From contig JAVSML010001075.1 of NCBI GenBank assembly GCA_038503035.1, positions 62,001-126,000 of the forward strand: a stretch of 64,000 nt of DNA. The letters run 5' to 3'. Every line of letters starts with the position of its first letter. Position 1 is the stretch's first letter. A program made the position numbers and the translations under genes. The notes under the pieces are model-generated. The model had not been told where the DNA came from. It ran no database searches and was given only the letters and a program-made list of their open reading frames with translations. Below are positions 55,776-64,000 of the stretch, piece after piece. The stretch is from Crocodylus rhombifer. Its lineage: Eukaryota; Chordata; Crocodylia; Crocodylidae.

Positions 55776-57599
55776 ATTTGCTGTATAATACATACAGTTC
55801 AGTAAAATAAGTAGTATAAATAATGATATAAAATATATGCTTGTTAGTAGACTTGAGGAAGGAGCAGATCCTTATCAATTCTGACCCTGTCTTGCTATCT
55901 GATACAAATGGGTGAACCCTTATGCCCATCTAGATAGAGCTCCACTGACTTCAATAGAGCTTTACATGGTCCACTTGTACAGATCTGATTGGAAGGCTGA
56001 GACCTTCATGACTGTACCACGGAAAATGTATTAAAGGCATCTAGCCAAAGTAGGTAGATAATCAAGACTTACCATTCACATTTTATTTACCTGTTGTTAT
56101 AGATAAACAAACAAACAGCCCCTAAATAGCTTGCTGCTTTGTTCCACTGCTCCGAGTAAAGGAAATAATTCTTAAAACAACTGAAAAAGAAAACCCAGTA
56201 TCACTCTATATGCTGAACAGAAGGAACAGCTATTTGTAACAATTAAGCTCTGTGAATATCTAGGGAACCCTTCCCCCCCTCAATTTTATTGAACATGCTC
56301 TCCAGTGTTTTAGTGCCACACTAAAGTTTACTTAGTTCTTCATTGTCTGGCTTCTTAGGCATGTTTCACATCTATGCACTTTGTGAAATGGGAACAAAAA
56401 TAGTTAATAAATATAAAGTGTTTTCATTTAGGACTTTTATGTAGTGGGGACAAAATAGGCCTTTGTGTTCATGTCCAGAGACATTTGATTGATATTTTCC
56501 ACATTTATTTGGAAAGAGCCACTGCGCTTAAAGGCCAGGAATCTAGACTTTGAATTGTTGGGAAGGAGAGCTGGATGAGGTTCCAGTTCCCGATCTTTGG
56601 CTTCCTGGGATCAACAGAAACAGGATATTTTGTGCAGAGAAATCCCTGAGGAAAGGAAGCAATAGCTGAATAATTGAGCTAAGCCTTTTTGTTAACATTA
56701 CAAAATTATGCTACCTCAGTAATGCAAATCTGCCATAAATCCACCTTAATTGTCCAGTTAAAGAGGCTTGTGGTTGCCTTGGTCATTGGAGAAGTGTAAA
56801 GCAGCCAGCAATTATCAGGATTCTGGCCCGGGTTCTTTTTTAAAACAAATTATTTTTTTGAAAATATTTCCTGGTAACATGATTGAACATAACATGAATT
56901 GTTTTCTCCATATCCCTGTTAGCCAGAAGTGGGAGGTTCTTGCAGGACAGTGAACACACCAACAAAATGTAGAAGATCTATTTAGTGCCTAATCTCTAGT
57001 TTTGCCAAACTGCATTATTTACTTTTAGGCCTTTATGCAGTTTGGGATTAATTGCTGAGACTTTCTGAAATTTCTTTGAAGAAACCATGAAGGTCAGCAA
57101 AGATTTATTTTTGCTTAACTTCATCCTATTCCTCCTTGTCTACAGCCTTCAAAAAACAAAAATGATCTTACTTGTACATAACACCTTTCACATCCAGGCA
57201 AGAAAGATGACACGGAAAGAAACACACTGGGTAAGTGCCAGACATAACCATTTGTTTACTTTATTTGCATTCCTTCCCAGCACCTCTGTTATCTTATTCA
57301 CATATTTTCAGGAAGCTCTTTTGTGATGTGGGATGCTATTTTTTTTTTTTTTTTTGCAAAGTTCTGTAAAGCACCAAGCACACCTTTGGTATAACTGAAG
57401 TAGATAAAGAAAATAAATTAGCTGTACTTTTTAAAAGGGATTTCTCATGAAGGAGGGCTTAATGCAGTGACTTCTTTAAGCAGAGTACCATAAGATCCTT
57501 GTAAGTGTAATGCAATATCAGCAGTGGTAGGTGTGCAAACACCTACATGTGATTCACAAGAGACTTGAAACCCAGAGGTTTCACATAAAAAGCCATAGT
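55776..57599. other. Unassigned intergenic DNA
   Basis: AT-rich with a poly(T) run at 57340-57355. No gene is supported. Confidence 0.4.
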
Positions 57600-57751
57600 G
57601 TCAAAACCATTCTGACCTGTTGTGGTCTTTTTGTGTTCTGTGCAATGTGGGACTTGCTCTAGTATTTTTCCATAGTTTAGAAAACAGTGAAGGCTAAGAA
57701 CTGGCATTTTCTAAGGGGATACCTTGAGTCTAAGGAGGTTGAGAACCACTG
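57600..57751 (-). mobile_element. hAT-like fragment, inverted
   Basis: Ends with GAGGTTGAGAACCACTG at 57751, the inverted CAGTGGTTCTCAACC terminus, preceded by CTGGCATTTTCTAAGG, which matches the family at 54670-54950. Confidence 0.65.
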
Positions 57752-59399
57752 GCTTAAGGACTTTTTCTCTTTTGCACTACTTGTGTAAAGAACCATACAG
57801 AGCTGTGTTCCTAGCACTCAGGGGGAAACAAAAGCTGTTCTATTTGCCATCTTCCCTGGCAGCACAGTTCACAAAGGAAGTAGGGAAAGGTAAGCTGCAG
57901 GTGGGGTCAGGCTTCCACCCTTTTTCCTTGTCTTATCTAGTAGAGCTGGTTGGCAAGTAATGGTGTAGTAGTAGGGAGCTTGGACTTCTGGTTTGATTTA
58001 AAACTAACATGATTCTACTAGTAGAGAACTTGTAAACTTAGGAGCTCTAGGACCCTACCTGAAACATAGCTAGCTCTCTTCATCATGAACACTGCATGCC
58101 CCCAGAGGCTGGGAGGGCACAGTGACTGCCCACAGGTGGTGGTGGTGGTGTCAGCAGTGGGGCATGGTGGCGGTGAGCTCCTACAGGTGGTTGCGGTGGT
58201 GTTGGGGAGGGGAAGGGGGAGGGGGGACGACTACCCGCAGATGCTGCCGGCAGCATCAGCAGCGGCAATTGAGGACTCCTCGCAGATGCCACCAGCAGTG
58301 CTGGTGGTGAGGGGACAGGACGGACAAGCAGTGAATGCCTGCAGGCACCTCTGGCAGTGTCAGTGGTGCTTTTTGCAGGGGGTTCACTGCCAAGCTCAGG
58401 GGTCTCCATCCCTGATCACATCAGATTCACAAGGCAGATGTAAAGTTTTTGGGGATGGCTAGTGATATAATTAGTCATGATTCAACTTTGATGTAGCTGA
58501 CTTATTTTACATGGGGAGAGGGAGATCTCAGGTTCCCTATCACCTTCAGCTACATAAGCAGAGCTTAGCTGCTTGTTCTTTTCTAGTCCAACAATCAGTT
58601 TAATTCAGTTTTTAGTAGTTTGGTTTCAAGCTGATCCCAATACAGCAGAGCTAAAAACATACTTTAAAATTTGACTTGATCTTCTCCTTCATTAGGCCTT
58701 CACTGTTAAGGGACTGACACAAATAGGTTTCAGTTCCTTGGTGGATTTAGATACTAAACTTCAGACAGCCAAGGTTGAAAATTGGACACTGAATGCAAAA
58801 TACCTTTGCTGCACTCTGGAATCTCCATATGTTGAAGTACTGGCAACAATTTTCTGCAAATGATGTTCACTTTTTTTTTTTTTCTCTTTAGGTTTTCATC
58901 AATCTATTTATGATAAGGTCATGTCTTGCACTTCCAGAACTATTTTTGTCTGAGATTCTCAAAGAGCTAATTCTTACAATAACGCTATGAGGCAGGTAAT
59001 GAAAATGCAGAGAATCTCAGGGACCTCTGGAAGAGATTATCTCAACTGTTTAACAGTACATGGTAGTACTACATAGGGCGAAAATACCAGGGTGGGGAAG
59101 ATGGGGGTGGTGGAATATTACATTCAATTATCTGCAGGAGAAATTTTAGAAAGGTTGAATGTATTTGTTTGCATCAGAATTTGGCCAGGACTATAGTTAA
59201 TGTCCCTGCTTTCTACAGAAAAATACTGCAAGATCTTTAATTATCACTGGTAGCCAGGAGTTTGCTTTTGCATTTTATCCAGAAGACAATGTATTGTCAG
59301 CATTCCTTTGATCTATACATTTAACTGCAGGCAAGGCAGATAATTCTGGGAGGAAGGAGTAGATCCTGATGATGCTGGGTCACAGCTCTTTCCCTCTGT
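57752..59399. other. Mostly unassigned; GC-rich block 58085-58405
   Basis: The block 58085-58405 is GGTGGT-rich with mirrored GCAGATGCCACCAGCAG/CTGGTGG words and may be a transposon interior. The rest is AT-rich with a poly(T) at 58869-58883. No gene is supported. Confidence 0.35.
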
Positions 59400-59990
59400 C
59401 TCTCTCATCTATCTGCCTCCACCTTGAGGGGAGTTTGTTTGAAATGACTGACGCCTTCTTGTACATCACAGTATCACTGGAGATGATTCTGTGCTTGTAT
59501 GTCCCAGATACTGATGATAGCATCTAATTTCTTCAGATTGGTCTTCAGGTGTCTCTGAATCTCTTCTTTCCCCCACCTCTAGAGTGGTGACTATCAGCGA
59601 GTTGAGACTATAAAAACCTGTTTTGGGAGCCAGTTGTCAGGCATCCTTATGACCTGTTCTTTTCAATGGAACCAGTGCCGTGTAAACATGGCTTCATGTT
59701 TGATTGAGCCAGCATTCACCCGACAGGTTTTCTTCTGTCCTTCCAGTGATATGGAACATTTTCCAAAGACATTGCTGATGGTAATGTTCCAAAGCTTTCA
59801 GGTGTTTCCAATATGTTGTCCATTTTTCACACCTGTACAATAGAGTAGGGGTTAAGGTGTCGTGGAGGACAAACCAAACACTGCCAGGGTGCCATTCCTG
59901 CATTAGCACCCAGCCACTTACAGTGGTGTGGAGACATTTAACAAAGGACAGGCCCAGGCTGAACACGGCAGGTGGCAGGGATTGTTCAGT
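59400..59990 (-). pseudogene. Non-CR1 LINE ORF2, C-terminal region
   Basis: The minus-strand frame 59966-59694 reads LTPTLLYRCEKWTTYWKHLK and ALEHYHQQCLWKMFHITGR, the LLYGCETWTxxxxHxxxLExFHxRCLRxIxxI pattern found after the RT in a second class of non-LTR retrotransposons. The continuation below 59694 shows RMPDNWLPKQVF-like and LKTN-type segments. It is a short dead fragment. Clade not assigned. Confidence 0.6.
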
Positions 59991-60109
59991 AGGGTTGTTT
60001 TGTGGGGGTTTTTCTGGTTTAAAAGACCTTTTTTCCCCCAGTTATAAGTTGCTGGGTTCACCTAGCACCAGCCGCCCTGGGCCTGTGCCGGGATGGGGCA
60101 GCTTGTAGC

Positions 60110-60900
60110 TCGAATAAATGCACAAACCGTGGGAAGACGAAGCCTTTGCTGGCTGGGCCCCCAGCGTTAGGGCAAAGCCCAGGAGGCGGCGGGCTGGGGC
60201 TCCGCTTGAGCAGGAAACAGCAGGCCCCCCGTGGGTGGCGGGCGCCGGCAGGAGCCGCCCCGGCCGCAGGGGGTCAGGCGCGGGGCCCCAGTGCCTCAGC
60301 CCGGGCGCGGGGCGCGGCGGGTGCGGCGCATGCTCGGGAGGCGCCGTCCCCGCGGGTCTCAGCCCGGCTCGGCGGGAACAAAGGCTGCCCCGCGCCGTCC
60401 GCGGGCGATGCTGCGGCCCCGGTGAGTCCCGGCGCTGCGCTGAGGGGAGCGGGGCTCGGCCAGGCATGGGGCTTGCGCGGCCCCACCTTGCCTCCCCTCC
60501 CGGCGGTGGGGTTTGCTGGGCGGATCCGTCCCGCGCAAAGCCTTCGGCTGTGGGGACCTGCGAGCCCGAGTGAAATCCCCCCTCGGCGGGGCTGGCTCGC
60601 GGTCGGTGCTGGGGTGTCAGTGACACGTGGAAGCCGCTGCCCCGGGGGCGGGCGACGCAGGATGGGCCGCCGGCTGGTGGAGGTGCGCGGGCTCCAGCGG
60701 CCCCTTCGCTCGCTGCTGCCCAGGAGCAGCCATCGCCCGGCACCGCTTGTCCCGCTGCTCCGCGCCCTGGGACGCGGCCGCTTCCCTAGGGTGTCCCCTC
60801 GCCGGCATCCCTGCACGCGCAGGGTCATTCCTCTTCTGCCTTCTCTGGTCGTTGGCGACTCCACTAGCCCTCCCGGGTGCTGGGTCGCCGCAGTACACTA
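60110..60900 (+). promoter_or_regulatory. CpG island 3: promoter of a rightward gene
   Basis: An abrupt GC- and CpG-rich island. On the plus strand a consensus donor CCCCG|GTGAGTCC (GT at 60422) closes a candidate first exon; an ATG lies just before it (GGGCGATGCTGCGG, 60408). Long frames on both strands are composition effects. In human, PALD1 lies on this side of EIF4EBP2 on the same strand, so this could be its promoter. No PALD1 coding sequence is in the window. Confidence 0.55.
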
Positions 60901-62500
60901 GGACCTGGGCTGCAGTCAGGTATTTAAGACGAGGGGAGGATGGCATGGTGAGGATGGCATGGCGCAGTTCTGCTGTGTCATCTTATTCTTGGGTAAAGCA
61001 GGATGTCCTGGAACCGTGGCCTGGGGGGGAGGTGGTGTTGGGTAATGGTTACTCTGCTCCTTTCCTCCTGGTGTTTGCTTAGGTCTTGTTTCAGATTAGA
61101 TAGTTCAGCTCTTTTGGGCCAGGAGCCCTGGCCTTTCTATAAGATTTAGCACAATGAAACCCCAATCCTAGTTGTGGATGCTGCAACCATCCAAAGAATA
61201 AAGGAAGCTTTAGGAGGCAGTTACTATCCTTCCCCTACAGCATTTTTACTCCGTCAACCTATTTGGCAGAGTCAAGGAAGAAAAATTGTGGGTTAATGTT
61301 AAGAGCTCTGTCATTCCAGGGATTCCGCTTTCAGTTCATGCATGTTTATAATGAAAGTAAGAGGGTTGTTGAGGGGAGATATTTGGGGGCCACACCAGTA
61401 TTCAGGTGCCCACTCAAAGTGGGCCCCAGATACCCTGTTTAAACATATACAAAATAGGATTCAGTAAATAAAGGGAATCCTTGTGCTGTTTTATAACAAA
61501 TCGTAAAATACAAAGCTATTTGAGCAAAGGGAACACATTAATCTACAATACTGATTTTTTGTTGTTGATGGCATGGAGTGTTTTTCTTAATGAAAACATT
61601 TTCAGCAGTTGGACTCGTAGACAAACTGGAACATGTTCCTGTTGGGCTGACAGGCCAAGGAGGGGTATTTTATATCTGATACTTAATGAGCACATTTACA
61701 TGTGCTATTTATGCAGAGCAGTAAAGTCTGGTCATATTGCACAGGAGTTTATTGGTCTTGCACACCCTGTTTGAATGTGTTCCTAGGACTGCAGCACATT
61801 GAGCCAGGTTGGAGTAGCTCTGGTTGGTAGGAGGTCTGGGAGGTCAGCCTGCCAGCATGGGGCTGCTTCAACCCAGCTCAATGGCCTGCAGAGGGGCTGG
61901 CTGGGACACGAGTGTGCTTCAGTTTGGGGGCTAGCTGGTAGGCAGCCCCCGCACCCTTGTGCCCCAGCCAGTCCCATCAACATCTACATGTGTGTTGCTG
62001 CGGAGTAAAAAAAATTGTGTTTACAAGTACTATCCTGCTGTGGAGTTAATTGGTTTCCTGAGGCCTAATACCACGGCATGTATAGATGCTGAGATGTTTA
62101 CTGCCCAGCTAATTAGGAAAGTCCGCAGTAAAGTCTTGTGTAGACATGCCCATGTGTGCTGAAGAATCCTGCTATTAACTAATTGTTCCAGCAGAGGACA
62201 CTATAGGGTAACATCATCAAGGATTGCATCTGGACATCATAAAACTACCATACCAATCATCGTAGTTCTGACAGCTGAATAGAATTGTTTTAAATCAAGA
62301 TCACAAATCAAAACATCATGTGTTTCAATATCAGTAGTATTAATTTTTGAGTTTTGTGATAGTTTTCCTTAGGCGTGCCAGATGGTATTAAGATTTACAT
62401 TCAGGTTTTAAATCACATATGCAGATGAATTGGACTTAGTCTGACCTCCAGTGGTTACTTGTACACATTACAGAATTGCCTGATGATTTGCCTTGATGAA
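60901..62500. other. Unassigned; possibly intron 1 of the rightward gene
   Basis: No coding exon recognised. The block 61770-62160 ends with GTGTAGACATGCCCATGTG, resembling the DNA-transposon motif at 12880-13125. Confidence 0.4.
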
Positions 62501-62717
62501 TATTAGGGCATCTTCTATACACATGCTCCAGGGTGGAGGGGGCCAGGGGTGCTTTAATTAGAGCGGCTCTCAGCGTCATGTGTATTCAGTGTCCTGTGTT
62601 TCAAAATGGCAGCAGGGGCACTTTTACTAAACCTCATTTGATGGGATTTAGTTAAAGCTGCTATTTTGAAACATGGGGACACCAAATACACATGATGCTG
62701 AGAGTCTCTCTAATTAA
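62500..62717. mobile_element. Hairpin (MITE-like) element
   Basis: TTTAATTAGAGCGGCTCTCA, GCGTCATGTGTATTCAGTGTC and GTTTCAAAATGGCAGC (62551-62614) are mirrored by GCTGCTATTTTGAAAC, GGACACCAAATACACATGAT and GCTGAGAGTCTCTCTAATTA (62655-62716). The right edge abuts a CR1 at 62718, which probably replaced its outer terminus. Confidence 0.8.
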
Positions 62718-63533
62718 AGGACCTAGACAGGTTACAGGGGTGGATAGACAAGAATAGGTTGGAATTCAACACTGACATACAAGGTGATGCACCTGGGGAG
62801 GAAGAACCAGCACCATACATACAGCCTGGGGAACTCCTTTCTCATCAGTGCAGAGGCAGAAAAGGATCTTGGAGCTATCATTGATGCCAAGATGACTATG
62901 AGCAGGCAGTGTGGGGATGCAGTCAGGAAGGCCAACTGCATCTTGTCATGCATCCACAGATGCATCTCAAGCATGGCCAGGAAGGTCATACTCCCCCTCT
63001 ACGCAGCACTGGTAAGGCTGCAGCTGGAGTACTGCGTCCAGTTCTGTGCACCGCACTTCAAGAGGGATGTGGACAACATGGAAAGGGTCCAGAGGAGGGC
63101 CACTTGCATGATCAGGGGGCAGCAGGGCAGGCTCTATGAGGACAGGCTACAGGACCTTAACCTGTTCAGCCTCCATAAGAGAAGGCTGAGGGGGGATTTA
63201 GTGGCCTGTTATAAACTAGTCAGAGGGACCAGCAGGCATTGTTCCCCGAGCACTACCAGGAGTAACGGTAGAAATAACGGTCACAAGCTGGCAGAGGGTA
63301 GATTCAGACTAGATATTGGGAGGCATTACTTCACGGTCAGGGCGGCTAGGATCTGGAGCCAACTTCCAAGAGAAGTGGTGCTGGCTCCTACCCTGGGGGG
63401 TCTTTAAGAGGAGGCTAGATGTACACCTTGCTGGGGTCGTTTGACCCCAGTACTCTTTCCTGCCATGGCAAGGGGTTGGACGTGATGATCTGCTCAGGTC
63501 CCTTCCGACCCTACTAACCATGAAACTATGAAT
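62718..63533 (+). mobile_element. CR1 LINE, 5'-truncated, plus strand
   Basis: It starts in the RT thumb region (GACCTAGACAGGTTACAGGG) and ends with the CR1 tail (ACCATGAAACTATGAA). The frame 62784-63407 is open for 207 codons and ends in the 3'UTR, making this the best preserved CR1 C-terminus here. Confidence 0.93.
62784..63407 (+). pseudogene. CR1 ORF2 C-terminal region, open frame
   Basis: It encodes AEAEKDLGAIIDAKMTMSRQ, LYAALVRLQLEYCVQFCAPH, RVQRRATCMIRGQQGRLYED and LFSLHKRRLRGDLVACYKLV, the conserved post-RT region of CR1 ORF2, and runs to TLGGL near the usual ORF2 end. No catalytic domain is present, so it cannot be active, but the unbroken frame suggests a fairly recent insertion. 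Confidence 0.9.
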
Positions 63534-64000
63534 ACATATAACACTAGCATGCTCCATCAGACTTACGGCAGATTCAATTAATCAGTTTCCAATTAATTAG
63601 TCTCCTGTGACGTGAAGAGCTCCGTAACGTGTATAGGTGTCCTTAGCTTCTCCTGAGGGAAGATCTTGGCCCAGAATGGAAATAGCAGGAAATCTTTTAG
63701 GTCAGAACTGTTAACAGTGTTATATGGGCTCTCTGGAGTAGATTAGCACTACTCCTACACATAAGAATTATCAGTCCCTGGGTAGACTCTGGGGTGTGTA
63801 CTACCCTTGGCTCTAGCTAGTTTGTTGTTGGTCCTTTATTTTTTGCAGCATTAAATTAAAAAAAGAATCTCTCTTAAAAATAAAATAAGAGAGCAATCAA
63901 GAAATTCTTACACCAGAGCTGCGCAGAAATTCCTCATAATCTCTGATCTGGAATCCTGAGATTTCTTGACAGAGTTCCACATGTCACTTGTTTGCTTTCT
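63534..64000. other. Unassigned flank
   Basis: AT-rich; no feature seen. Confidence 0.4.

Noticed and set aside
60118..61082. Long frames in CpG island 3 on both strands
   Set aside because: Arg/Ala/Gly/Pro-rich composition in all frames with no recognisable domain; best explained by base composition.
1..64000. CRISPR array, bacterial operon, riboswitch
   Set aside because: The 42-bp array at 1776 has no repeat-spacer structure and the window is clearly vertebrate nuclear DNA.

Overview
The window looks like nuclear DNA of a non-avian sauropsid, most likely a crocodilian (a turtle is possible). The repeat landscape is dominated by CR1 LINE copies in many stages of decay, together with hAT-like and PIF/Harbinger-like DNA transposons. 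Genes are sparse and intron-split, promoters sit in CpG islands, and there is no bacterial-style operon structure.

Only one protein-coding gene is certain: EIF4EBP2 (4E-BP2, the mTORC1-regulated repressor of cap-dependent translation) on the + strand. Its three coding exons lie at 20832-20970, 30355-30531 and 31818-31849, all with consensus splice sites and matching phases. They encode a 115-residue protein in which the RAIP, phospho-TP, YxxxxL-phi and C-terminal TOS motifs are all intact. A repeat-poor tract of about 8 kb downstream, with several AATAAA signals, is read as a long 3'UTR ending near 39.96 kb. Two more CpG islands look like promoters of flanking genes whose coding exons are outside the window. 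The one at 10.0-10.75 kb has a minus-strand first-exon candidate carrying a pure (CAG)11 tract and a consensus donor. The one at 60.1-60.9 kb has a plus-strand donor. From the human gene order (LRRC20, EIF4EBP2, NODAL, PALD1) they could belong to LRRC20 and PALD1; this is inference. No NODAL-like reading frame is visible between EIF4EBP2 and the right-hand island.

Layout: 0.1-2.05 kb, the end of a Polinton/adintovirus-like endogenous DNA element (decayed integrase, a 42-bp tandem array, and an adenovirus-ITR-like cluster of motifs); 2.5-5.0 kb, a long CR1; about 5.0-5.1 kb, a tRNA-Lys-like relic; 5.5-9.96 kb, a nested stack of CR1, hAT, Harbinger-like and younger CR1 insertions; 10.0-10.75 kb, CpG island; 11-15.1 kb, DNA-transposon-derived sequence with a decayed Myb/SANT-like ORF and a foldback; 15.1-20.2 kb, mostly unassigned; 20.3-40 kb, EIF4EBP2; 40-51.3 kb, several DNA transposons including a HARBI1-like transposase fossil and a giant imperfect palindrome of about 0.8 kb; 51-60 kb, thinly populated with LINE and hAT pieces; 60.1-60.9 kb, CpG island; 62.5-63.5 kb, a hairpin element next to a CR1.

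The most unusual items are the DNA-virus-like terminus at the left edge, the recurring large GC-rich foldbacks (6.8, 14.9 and 47.3 kb), the CAG-bearing candidate exon, and the missing NODAL. All calls were made by eye from sequence and remembered family features; no database search was run.
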